A DNA stretch of 12,262 nt, taken from CAYUMU01 sp964445985 (lineage in GTDB: Bacteria > Planctomycetota > Planctomycetia > Pirellulales > S012-138). Under the pieces are notes generated by a model that made no database searches, was not told the DNA's origin, and saw only the letters and a list, made by a program, of their open reading frames with translations. Below, piece by piece: positions 1 to 7,257 of this stretch (position 1 is the first letter of the stretch; each line of letters opens with the position of its first letter). The DNA lies in NCBI GenBank assembly GCA_964445985.1, contig CAYUMU010000127.1, positions 1 to 12,262 of the forward strand, read 5' to 3'. A program made the translations under genes and the position numbers.

Positions 1-205
1 CTTAAACATCCGGAGCTAGCACTTGCATAATGTTGTAACGCGTCGGGTTATGAATACGCGGCGAAGGCTCGCATTCCCCGCGAAAGGGACGCACCTGGAA
101 TCCGTTAGAGTCAGAAAATTGCAAAATGCAAATTGAAAATTTGGGGAGGGGGCGCAGGATTACTTCCTAGCCACCAGCCACCATTCGCGCAGAAGTGCGG
201 AGTTG
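1..205. other. Non-coding left edge, downstream of rpiB
   Basis: No gene is supported here. Positions about 111-143 form an A/T-rich quasi-repeat built from TTGCAAAA/TGCAAATTG/AAAATTT, followed by a G-run (GGGGAGGGGG, about 143-153). Seen from the minus strand this is the 3' flank of rpiB. I found no convincing stem followed by a T-run, so no terminator is called. Confidence 0.5.
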
Positions 206-652
206 CTACGAGCTGGCTTGTTCGATCTGCGCAATCTTTTCGACTCGCCGGGCGTGCCGGCCGCCTTCGAACTCGGTTTTGAGCCAGACATCGACCATGT
301 TTTCGATGTTTTTCTGGCCCAGCATGTCGGCGGACAGGCAGAGCACGTTGAGGTCGTTGTGCCGGCGGCTCATTTCGGCGGTTAGTTCGTCTTGCACGGG
401 GGCAGCCCGCACGCCGGGGACTTTGTTGGCGGCGATGGCCATGCCGATCCCGGTTCCGCAGATGAGGATGCCGCGTTCCGTTGCCTGACTGCTGACGCAT
501 TCGGCCACGGATTGAGCGTAGTCCGGGTAATCGCAGCTATCGGAGCCATTGGTTCCCTGGTCCACGATTTCGTGGCCCTGCTGCCGCAAGTACTCGATCA
601 ACCGCGATTTCAATTGAAAGCCCCGATGGTCGCTACCGATTGCGATCCGCAT
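206..652 (-). CDS. rpiB: Ribose-5-phosphate isomerase B
   Basis: RpiB interconverts ribose 5-phosphate and ribulose 5-phosphate in the cytoplasmic non-oxidative pentose phosphate pathway. The 148-residue product has the family's usual length. It shows the N-terminal GSDHRGF (Asp8, His9), the active-site loop ILICGTGIG with Cys65, the SRRHND segment with His98, and the C-terminal EGGRHxxRV phosphate-binding stretch. The reading frame is open to 742, but the ATG at 652 is chosen because MRIAIGSDH aligns with the family N-terminus and a GGAG lies about 10 nt upstream. The gene follows the TsaC-phosphatase fusion by 96 nt on the same strand. This repeats the ywlE-ywlF adjacency of Bacillus subtilis, so co-transcription is plausible. 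Identification is firm; LacAB-type sugar isomerases are related but fit this active site less well. Confidence 0.95.
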   Translation of the reverse strand: MRIAIGSDHRGFQLKSRLIEYLRQQGHEIVDQGTNGSDSCDYPDYAQSVAECVSSQATERGILICGTGIGMAIAANKVPGVRAAPVQDELTAEMSRRHNDLNVLCLSADMLGQKNIENMVDVWLKTEFEGGRHARRVEKIAQIEQASS

Positions 653-748
653 AAAACCGATACTCCGTCGATTGCCCGCTGAAATTCGGGGGATTGATCT
701 ACTGCCAAAATGTGCAAAAGAGGGTAAGACCGCTGCCACCACGGCCCC

Positions 749-1873
749 CTATTTCGCGATGAATTTGTCCATCCAATTTTCGAGTGCCGCTTCGATCATG
801 GCGGCGCACCGGCGATACATTTCGGTGGGGCCGCCGATGGGGTCGGCGACGTCCAGGCCGTCGATACTTAGCAGGTGCGTTCGCTCGGCGGCCTGCGGCC
901 ACTCGGCCAAAATGGCTTGCTTGTGCGAGCGCGTCATGGTGATCACAAAATCGGCGTGGCGCACGAGGGGTTCGGTGAGGGGCTGGCTTTCGTGCCGCGA
1001 CAAGTCGCGGCTGCACTCGCGCATGACTTCCACGGCCTCGGGCGCCGGTCTGCCGCCTGGCATGGCGGCGATGCCCGCCGAGCCCACGATTATTCCGCGG
1101 TCTTCGAGTTCGTTGGGCTGGCACTGGAGTTTGTCGGCCAGCATGTGGCGGCAAATGGATTCCGCCATGGGGCTGCGGCAGGTGTTGCCCGTACAAACAA
1201 AGAGAATCATCATGCTGCACAATCGTTGCAAAGTATGTTCCGAAACGACTCCGAGCCGAAGCACTTCGAGGTTGTTGCCTTCGATCCGCACCACCGTGGA
1301 AGCCTGGCCGTAGCGGCAGGGCCCGTCATCCACAATCATTTGCACTTTGTCGCCGAAAGTCTCGGAGATTTCTTTGGCCGAAACCGATTCGGGCTGGCCC
1401 GACATGTTGGCGCTGGTGAGGACGAGCGGGCCTGCCAAGAAGTGCAAGACATCGATAATGGCCGAATGCGCGGGGACTCGCAACCCTACCGAACCTTGCG
1501 GAGCGACCGCGGCCCTGGCCGCCGGGGGAAGCTGGGCCAACAGGCTGTCGGGGTGCTCGGCATTGAAGACCAGCGTGACCGGACCGGGCCAACAGCGCCG
1601 CGCCAGCCGACTGCCGAGGGGGCTGATGTTGGGAATGTAATCGAGGGCGTCGTCGGCGCTCTTGATTGCCAGGGCGAGCGGCTTGCCTTCGGGGCGGCCC
1701 TTGACGTTGGTCAGCCGCTCGATCGCCGACTCGCAGAGGGCGCTGGCCGCCAGGCCGTAGACCGTTTCGGTGGGGAATGCCACGATTCCGCCTTCCACCA
1801 GGGCCTGCACGGCGCGGTGGATCACATCGCGCGCGTCGTCGGCGTTGCGGAGATCAAAAATCGTAGGAGCCAT
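749..1873 (-). CDS. Fusion of TsaC/YrdC threonylcarbamoyl-AMP synthase and LMW phosphatase (arginine phosphatase type)
   Basis: Two domains are read in one 374-residue frame. Residues about 10-205 are a short TsaC/YrdC domain, which makes threonylcarbamoyl-AMP for tRNA t6A37. It shows FPTETVYGLA, the Lys/Arg segment KGRPEGKPLALA, GPVTLV, RVPAH and LTSANMSG, and lacks the extra Sua5 C-terminal domain. Residues 222-374 are a low-molecular-weight phosphatase with P-loop CTGNTCRS (nucleophile Cys227, Arg233) and the general-acid loop at Asp344-Pro345. Thr231 in the loop corresponds to Thr11 of YwlE, the residue that favours phosphoarginine; tyrosine phosphatases usually carry Ile or Leu. Cys232 matches the YwlE redox-switch cysteine. 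The start at 1873 is preceded by AGAG and begins the family sequence. Internal ATGs at 1213 and 1210 have no clear Shine-Dalgarno. The fold assignments are secure; substrate specificity is inferred. Confidence 0.9.
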   Translation of the reverse strand: MAPTIFDLRNADDARDVIHRAVQALVEGGIVAFPTETVYGLAASALCESAIERLTNVKGRPEGKPLALAIKSADDALDYIPNISPLGSRLARRCWPGPVTLVFNAEHPDSLLAQLPPAARAAVAPQGSVGLRVPAHSAIIDVLHFLAGPLVLTSANMSGQPESVSAKEISETFGDKVQMIVDDGPCRYGQASTVVRIEGNNLEVLRLGVVSEHTLQRLCSMMILFVCTGNTCRSPMAESICRHMLADKLQCQPNELEDRGIIVGSAGIAAMPGGRPAPEAVEVMRECSRDLSRHESQPLTEPLVRHADFVITMTRSHKQAILAEWPQAAERTHLLSIDGLDVADPIGGPTEMYRRCAAMIEAALENWMDKFIAK

Positions 1874-1951
1874 TGGCGCTCTTTTGCCCAACCGTAGTGC
1901 TGGCCAAGGAAAGGAACCGCAAGGTGGAACGGCTCCGAAGACAAACAACCC

Positions 1952-1981
1952 TTTATACAGAATGACCTTGTGTAAAGACAA
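1952..1981 (-). promoter_or_regulatory. Candidate sigma70-like promoter with overlapping dyad, upstream of the tsaC-phosphatase gene
   Basis: On the minus strand, TTGTCT (1981-1976) and TATAAA (1957-1952) are separated by 18 nt, about 80 nt upstream of the start at 1873. A perfect 6-bp inverted repeat, CCTTGT-6 nt-ACAAGG (1966-1983), overlaps the -35 element and could be an operator. Judged by eye only. Planctomycete promoters are poorly defined, so this is tentative. Confidence 0.35.
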
Positions 1982-2067
1982 GGGTCGGCGAAACCCGCCA
2001 GAATCGCACGACGCTTCGCCAGCCAAACGCTTGGGTTGAATGCGGAGGCGGGGGGAAGCGCGGAACT

Positions 2068-2649
<582 letters not shown>

Positions 2650-2677
2650 GGGAGGCAGCTCGGGTTCACACGGCAAC

Positions 2678-2689
2678 CGCCACGTGGCG
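2678..2689. promoter_or_regulatory. 12-bp perfect palindrome upstream of pabA
   Basis: CGCCACGTGGCG is self-complementary and centred about 35 nt upstream of the TTG start of pabA, in the aceE-pabA gap. It could be a dimeric regulator site or a short RNA stem. A chance palindrome in GC-rich DNA is also possible. Confidence 0.25.
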
Positions 2690-2768
2690 CCGATTCGATC
2701 GGGCGAGTGGCAGAACGAAAGGAACGGCCGCTTCCGATGCCGCGTTCCCACGGATACCGATTCGTTCA

Positions 2769-5471
2769 CTAGGCCGTCATGGGATTGATCTTTTCGGTAT
2801 CGATGCCCAGGTCTTGAATGGCTTGGGCCACGACCGACGCCTCGATTTGGCCCTGGCGGCTCAATTGCCAGAGGGCGCCCACGGTGACGCATTCGGCATC
2901 GACCTCGAAGTGCCGACGCAGCGTTTCCCGTAGCTCGCTGCGACCGAAACCATCGGTCCCCAGCACGAACAGGCCGCCGGGAACCCAGGGATCGATCTGC
3001 TCGGGCACGAGCCGCACGTAATCGCTGGCGGCGATGAACGGGCCGGAGACGCCGTCCAGCACCTTTTCCAAGTAGCTCTTGCGCGGTTCTTCGGTGGGGT
3101 GCAGCATGTTCCAGCGCTCGCAAGCCAGGGCGTCGCGGCGCAGCTCGCTGTAGCTGGTGGCGCTCCACACGTCGCTGCTTACGCCGTACTTATCCGCGAG
3201 AATTTGTTGGGCCTGGAGCACGCTCCGCAAAATGGCGCCGCTGCCGAACAGTTGCACGCGGTGCTGGCTGTTGGCGGCCTCTTTGGAGGAGATTTTGTAG
3301 AGGCCCTTGATGATGCCTTCGGCCGAGCCCTCGGGCATGGCCGGCTGCAGGTAGTTTTCGTTTTCCAGCGTGATGTAATAGATGCCGTCTTGGCCTTCCT
3401 GGTAGAGGCGTTTCATGCCTTCCAAGATGATCACGGTGGTTTCGTAGGCGTAGGCCGGATCGTACGAGAGCACGGTGGGGAACGCCGACGAATTGAGCAG
3501 GCTGTGGCCGTCTTGGTGTTGCAGGCCTTCGCCGTTGAGCGTGGTGCGTCCGGCGGTGCCACCAAGCAGGAAGCCCTTGGCGCGGCAATCGCAGGCGGCC
3601 CAAATCAGGTCGCCGATGCGCTGGAAGCCGAACATGGAGTAGTAGATGAAGAACGGAATCATGTTGATCCCGTGCGAGGCATACGCGGTGCCGGCGGCAA
3701 TGAAGGACGACATCGAGCCGGCTTCGGTAATGCCTTCTTCGAGCAGTTGGCCGTCTTTGGCTTCTTTGTAGAAGGCCACCTGCTTGGCGTCGACCGGTTC
3801 GTACAGCTGGCCAACGTGCGAGTAGATGCCGACCTGCCGGAAGAGGCCTTCCATGCCGAAGGTGCGCGATTCGTCGGGCACGATCGGCACGATGTTGTTG
3901 CCGACCTTTTTGTCGCGAAGCAACTTGGTGAAGAAGCGGACAAAGCCCATGGTGGTGGACCATTCTTTGTCGCCGCTGCCGGCCAAGGTGGCGTCGTCGC
4001 GGTATTCTTCCAGCGAGGGGACTTCGGTGAGGACCGGCTTGACGGGCCGGCTGGGGACGTAGCCGCCGAGGGCCTGGCGGCGCTCGTGCAGGTACTTCAT
4101 TTCCGGGCTGTCTTCGGGCGGCTTGTAGAAGGGCGCCTTGACGACTTCTTCGTCGGAAATGGGGATGCCGAAGCGGGTACGGAACTCGCGGAGCTCTTCT
4201 TCGTTGAGCTTTTTCTGGTTGTGGGTGACGTTGCGGCCTTCGCCGGCTTCACCCAGGCCGTAGCCCTTGATGGTTTTGGCCAAAATAACCGTGGGCCGGT
4301 TGGACTCGACGGCGGCTTTGTAGGCCGCGTACACCTTTTCGGGGTCGTGGCCGCCGCGGCGCATTTTCTCCAGCGTTTCGTCGGAGAGGTGGCTGACCAT
4401 TTCTTCGAGCTCGGGGTACTTGCCGAAGAAGTCTTTGCGAATGTAGTCGCCGCCGGCCACCACGTATTTTTGGTACTGGCCGTCGACCACTTCGCCCATC
4501 CGTTTGACGAGCAGGCCCTTGTCGTCGCGTTCCAGCAGGTGGTCCCAGTCGTGGCCCCAGACCACTTTGATGACGTTCCAGCCGGCGCCACGAAAGATGC
4601 CTTCGAGCTCTTGGATGATCTTGCCGTTGCCGCGCACGGGGCCGTCGAGCCGCTGCAAGTTGCAGTTGATGACGAAGATGAGGTTGTCGAGGTTTTCGCG
4701 GCTGGCCAGGGTGATGGCGCCGAGGGTTTCGGGCTCGTCGCATTCGCCATCGCCCAGGAAGGCCCAAACGTGCTGATTGCGGGTATCTTTGATGCCGCGG
4801 TCGGCCAGGTACTTGTTGAAGCGGGCCTGGTAAATGGCCATGATCGGGGCCAAGCCCATCGAAACCGTGGGGAACTCCCAGAAGCTGGGCATGAGCCAGG
4901 GGTGCGGATAGCTGGAAAGCCCGCCCCCTTTGGCCAATTCGCGGCGGAAGTTGATCAGTTGTTCTTCGGTGAGGCGGCCTTCGAGGAAGGCCCGCGCGTA
5001 GGCGCCCGGCGAGGCATGGCCTTGCAGGTAAACCTGATCGCCGGAGTAGTCGTCGTTGCGGCCGCGGAAGAAGTGGTTGTAGGCGACTTCGTACAACGTG
5101 GCCGACGAGGCGAAGGTGGAAATATGGCCGCCGATGCCGGGGAATTCTTTATTGGCCCGGGTGACCATGGCCATGGCGTTCCAGCGGATGATGCTCTTGA
5201 TCCGCCGTTCGATCTCGCGATTGCCCGGGTAAACAGGCTGCTTGGATTGCGGGATGGTGTTGACGTAAGGCGTTTGGGCCGAGAAGGGGAGTTCTACCCC
5301 CGCCATTTGGGCGGCATCGTGCAGCAGGGAGAGCAGTTGGCGAACCCGGCTGGGGCCTTTGCTCTTGAGCACGTATTGCAGCGACTCGAGCCATTCCGTG
5401 GTTTCGGTGGGGTCAACATCCTTGCCGTTGAGTTGCGCATCGCCCGGTTGAACACTCAAAGTTTGCACCAT
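2769..5471 (-). CDS. aceE: Pyruvate dehydrogenase E1 component, homodimeric type
   Basis: AceE decarboxylates pyruvate on thiamine diphosphate and hands the acetyl group to lipoyl-E2, linking glycolysis to the TCA cycle. At 900 aa it is close to the 887 aa of E. coli AceE and collinear with it. Visible landmarks are GIGGHISTFAS (His116), YLQGHASPGAYARAF (His152), the thiamine motif GDGECDEP (240-247) to INCN (268-271), HNQKK (His417), the GITEAGSMSSF glutamate (Glu583) and GRTTLNGEGLQHQDGHS (641-657). The ATG at 5471 has a GGAGAG upstream, slightly far. No E2 (aceF), E3 (lpd) or pdhR-like regulator is adjacent, so the other subunits must be encoded elsewhere. The opposite strand is also open for most of its length, which is a codon-bias artefact. 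Very confident. Confidence 0.97.
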   Translation of the reverse strand: MVQTLSVQPGDAQLNGKDVDPTETTEWLESLQYVLKSKGPSRVRQLLSLLHDAAQMAGVELPFSAQTPYVNTIPQSKQPVYPGNREIERRIKSIIRWNAMAMVTRANKEFPGIGGHISTFASSATLYEVAYNHFFRGRNDDYSGDQVYLQGHASPGAYARAFLEGRLTEEQLINFRRELAKGGGLSSYPHPWLMPSFWEFPTVSMGLAPIMAIYQARFNKYLADRGIKDTRNQHVWAFLGDGECDEPETLGAITLASRENLDNLIFVINCNLQRLDGPVRGNGKIIQELEGIFRGAGWNVIKVVWGHDWDHLLERDDKGLLVKRMGEVVDGQYQKYVVAGGDYIRKDFFGKYPELEEMVSHLSDETLEKMRRGGHDPEKVYAAYKAAVESNRPTVILAKTIKGYGLGEAGEGRNVTHNQKKLNEEELREFRTRFGIPISDEEVVKAPFYKPPEDSPEMKYLHERRQALGGYVPSRPVKPVLTEVPSLEEYRDDATLAGSGDKEWSTTMGFVRFFTKLLRDKKVGNNIVPIVPDESRTFGMEGLFRQVGIYSHVGQLYEPVDAKQVAFYKEAKDGQLLEEGITEAGSMSSFIAAGTAYASHGINMIPFFIYYSMFGFQRIGDLIWAACDCRAKGFLLGGTAGRTTLNGEGLQHQDGHSLLNSSAFPTVLSYDPAYAYETTVIILEGMKRLYQEGQDGIYYITLENENYLQPAMPEGSAEGIIKGLYKISSKEAANSQHRVQLFGSGAILRSVLQAQQILADKYGVSSDVWSATSYSELRRDALACERWNMLHPTEEPRKSYLEKVLDGVSGPFIAASDYVRLVPEQIDPWVPGGLFVLGTDGFGRSELRETLRRHFEVDAECVTVGALWQLSRQGQIEASVVAQAIQDLGIDTEKINPMTA

Positions 5472-5764
5472 AAGTTCTTAGCTCTCCATTCAGCCCGCGA
5501 CGTAACTACAGGAATCTTCGGCCAGGACCGGAACGCACCCACGCGGTTCGCCGCCCTAAGGGAAGCAGTCGCCGACACTTGCAGCGCTGGCAGCCGTGTT
5601 CGAACGGCTAGCGACCCGGAATTCGGTTGCAACGACCATGAAGACCAGCGCAACCGCTCCAATCGGCACCATCGGCACATTGGGAACGAAACTTTGGTGC
5701 TTCGCAGCCTGTGCATGCGGTTCTGTCCGAACCAAACCTGAAGACGCCGCTAGCGACCGTGGCG

Positions 5765-5793
5765 ATGATACGGACTTTAACAATACTTGTCGA
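5765..5793 (-). promoter_or_regulatory. aceE: Candidate sigma70-like promoter for aceE
   Basis: On the minus strand, TCGACA (5793-5788) and TATCAT (5770-5765) are spaced by exactly 17 nt, each matching 5 of 6 consensus bases. If used, transcription would begin near 5757 and give aceE an untranslated leader of roughly 285 nt. Found by eye, so a chance match is possible. Confidence 0.38.
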
Positions 5794-5835
5794 GTTGCCC
5801 GATTTTACCACAATGCCGCCGGGCCGCAATCGACC

Positions 5836-5864
5836 GGGGAGGGGGGAAGGTGAAGGGGGGAGGG
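5836..5864 (+). repeat. G-run cluster, possible G-quadruplex
   Basis: Four runs of three or more G occur within 29 nt on the plus strand (GGGGAGGGGGG, then GGGGGGAGGG after an 8-nt spacer). This satisfies a simple G-quadruplex pattern. It lies upstream of the candidate aceE promoter on the other strand. Function unknown. Confidence 0.5.
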
Positions 5865-6108
5865 TGTTGCTGAGCGGATCGCCAAAGGGCTGCCGGACGG
5901 TTGAACCGATGCATTCGAAAATGGCTAACTTCTACCACAATGGGAGTCCGTACCTGGTGAGGCCTGTCTTGCCCACAGCCAACGACTGCGAGCAACAATA
6001 CCGCCCCGATGAGCGTTAAGCTGAAACAGCCTATCACGCAGAAAACCGCATGACATGAAAGCAACTGGCGGTTACTATTGAACTTACCGCAATTGAATGA
6101 CTGAGTGT

Positions 6109-6131
6109 TAGGCTGACATCCTTGCAGCCTA
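6109..6131. promoter_or_regulatory. Inverted repeat upstream of the DinB-like gene
   Basis: TAGGCTG (6109-6115) and CAGCCTA (6125-6131) form a perfect 7-bp inverted repeat with a 9-nt spacer, about 57 nt before the ATG at 6188. A weak TTGCAG-17-GATCAT pair (6122-6150) overlaps it. The repeat could be an operator; this is not proven. Confidence 0.3.
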
Positions 6132-6187
6132 CAGGTAATACAATGATCATTCTATAACCAAGTTATCCGGCTTCGAGGTCTTCCCCC

Positions 6188-6709
6188 ATGAACGTGACCG
6201 CGAGCGAGTGGGCACGCGAGCAACTAGTGGTCTTAGACGCCGGCTGGGACCGTCTGATGGCAGCCGTCGATCGCCTCGGGCCGAGCGGCCTAGAGCGGCC
6301 ACTGACGCGATTGTGGACCGTGAAAGAGATGCTGGCTCATCTCGCGTTCTGGGAGGAAACGAGCTTGCCGGTCATCCAGACGATGTATCGTGGTGGTCCG
6401 GAGATGCCAGTAGAACGATGGTACGGCGGCGAAGACTTGGAACTTGCGGCGGGTGCCCCGTGGCCGGACGCGGATACCCATAACGCACGCGAGGCGCGCT
6501 GGGCTCGTTCGCGCAGCATGGCCGAAGTGCTCAAACGGTTGAAGCGGGCACGTCAGAAACTCAAGGCCGTGATTGCGACCGTCACCGATGAGGAAAGCCT
6601 AGGACCGATCGGAGAGCAATGGTCGGGCGAAGCAATTTGTAGACACATCGATCATCACCTGGCTCAGATCCAGGCCCGCGGGTGGACCGCGCCGCCAGTT
6701 GCCGGATAA
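6188..6709 (+). CDS. DinB/ClbS-DfsB-like four-helix bundle protein
   Basis: The 173-residue product resembles the DinB/ClbS-DfsB (DUF1706-like) superfamily of small four-helix bundles, which often bind a metal through three histidines. The helix with WTVKEMLAHLAFWEE (residues 43-57) supplies His51, and CRHIDHHLAQI near the C-terminus supplies His153 and His157 in an H-x3-H arrangement, matching the expected triad. Members include thiol-dependent transferases, DNA-damage-induced proteins and ClbS-type colibactin-resistance hydrolases; the substrate cannot be read from this sequence. The start at 6188 has GAGG about 9 nt upstream. The gene is isolated, divergent from aceE and followed by dispersed repeats, so it looks like accessory cargo rather than part of an operon. 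Superfamily confidence is good; subfamily is uncertain. Confidence 0.72.
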   Translation: MNVTASEWAREQLVVLDAGWDRLMAAVDRLGPSGLERPLTRLWTVKEMLAHLAFWEETSLPVIQTMYRGGPEMPVERWYGGEDLELAAGAPWPDADTHNAREARWARSRSMAEVLKRLKRARQKLKAVIATVTDEESLGPIGEQWSGEAICRHIDHHLAQIQARGWTAPPVAG

Positions 6710-6721
6710 CCAGCCGTTGCA

Positions 6722-6766
6722 GCGGATCGGGCGGCACGCCCTGAGGTTACGAAGGGCGTGGTTGGG
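6722..6766 (-). repeat. Dispersed repeat, copy B (short, inverted)
   Basis: Read on the minus strand, this segment contains CCACGCCCTTCG, then CTCAGGG, then CGTGCCGCCCG, the same order and nearly the same spacing as copy A (6872-6930) in the opposite orientation. With copy A it forms an imperfect inverted pair enclosing about 105 bp. It begins a few bases after the DinB-like gene ends. Confidence 0.6.
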
Positions 6767-6871
6767 GCCGCATGCCGGGGAGCTTTGCTATTTGCAGCGA
6801 GGTGGAAGCGCAGGGCATTGGTTGGATTAGCCGGACGGATGTGCGGCGCCTGGCGGACTTTTTCTGGTGGC

Positions 6872-6930
6872 TTTGGCCAAACTCCGCTGCCGCCACGCCC
6901 TTCGTTGGGGCTCAGGGGGCGTGCCACCCG
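6872..6930 (+). repeat. Dispersed repeat, copy A
   Basis: This runs from TTTGGCCAAAC through CCACGCCCTTCG and GGCTCAGG to GCGTGCCACCCG. It aligns over about 60 bp, with only a handful of mismatches, to the reverse complement of 11521-11581 (copy C), and over its second half to copy B. The 311-bp gap it occupies (6710-7020) has no other supported content apart from the antitoxin ribosome site. Confidence 0.75.
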
Positions 6931-7020
6931 CCCCGCAGCTTCGCCGAGGCCCTGGGTCACATGGTGAAATTGTACGATTCGCCGGAAAGTGTCTAAAATT
7001 TCCAGAAGAGGAGAAACACC

Positions 7021-7257
7021 ATGAGTAACATCGTCATTGAGTCGGTCATCGGTCCCGATGGCAATCTACATTTGGACGTACCCATTGGCATTGAGAACGC
7101 GAATCAACCGGTGAGGGTAGTGATCGAAGCAGCCCGCAAGCTGATGACGCGAGCGGAATGGAGCGCGTTCGTGCGGTCCATGGCGGGAAGCATCACCGAT
7201 CCAACATTCGAGCGGCCTCCGCAATTGCCCCTTGAAGGGCGAGAGTCGCTGTCGTGA
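7021..7257 (+). CDS. Putative type II antitoxin, partner of the VapC-like toxin
   Basis: This 78-residue protein lies directly upstream of a PIN-domain toxin, and its TGA overlaps the toxin's GTG start (GTGA, 4-nt overlap), the classic translational coupling of a toxin-antitoxin operon. An N-terminal beta-rich part (IVIESVIGPDGNLHLDVP) is followed by a helix and the tail SITDPTFERPPQ. That layout recalls small VapB-like antitoxins that wrap the toxin with the C-terminus, and the N-terminus would be expected to bind the operator. The start is clear: AGAGGAG sits 7 nt before the ATG. I did not recognise a specific antitoxin superfamily from sequence alone, so the role rests mainly on context. 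Confidence 0.72.
   Translation: MSNIVIESVIGPDGNLHLDVPIGIENANQPVRVVIEAARKLMTRAEWSAFVRSMAGSITDPTFERPPQLPLEGRESLS

Larger units (their letters stand above)
5472..6187. other. Long intergenic region between divergent aceE and the DinB-like gene
   Basis: This 716-bp stretch has no well-supported gene. It contains the probable aceE leader with a small stem, AGCCGT-6 nt-ACGGCT (5592-5609), a candidate aceE promoter (5765-5793), a G-run cluster (5836-5864) and an inverted repeat at 6109-6131 before the DinB-like gene. A minus-strand frame ending at 5777 starts with a lipoprotein-like hydrophobic stretch, but it lacks a ribosome site and ends in translated G-run sequence. Confidence 0.6.

Noticed and set aside
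875..1897. 340-codon plus-strand frame antisense to the TsaC-phosphatase gene
   Set aside because: It is a shadow of the real gene, with no recognisable motif and no sensible ribosome site.
2722..2749. Possible aceE terminator (GGAACG...CGTTCC)
   Set aside because: Only a 6-bp stem with a 16-nt loop and no true T-run; too weak to call.
2650..3168. N-terminal extension of the pabA frame into aceE
   Set aside because: The extension is out-of-frame aceE sequence (Arg/Pro-rich); the family N-terminus begins at the TTG at 2649.
3099..5741. 880-codon open frame on the plus strand, antisense to aceE
   Set aside because: It mirrors aceE codon bias, its Ala/Val/Gly/Phe-rich translation resembles no family, and aceE on the other strand is unmistakable.
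5777..6064. 95-codon minus-strand frame with a lipoprotein-like start (LAVVGCGQ)
   Set aside because: It needs a TTG start with no Shine-Dalgarno, and its second half translates the G-run cluster. The hydrophobic start could be chance, so it is not called.
6772..6996. Small plus-strand frame between the DinB-like gene and the antitoxin
   Set aside because: It crosses dispersed repeat copy A, and its WPNSAAATPF peptide recurs in the frame across copy C. It is repeat-derived, not a gene.
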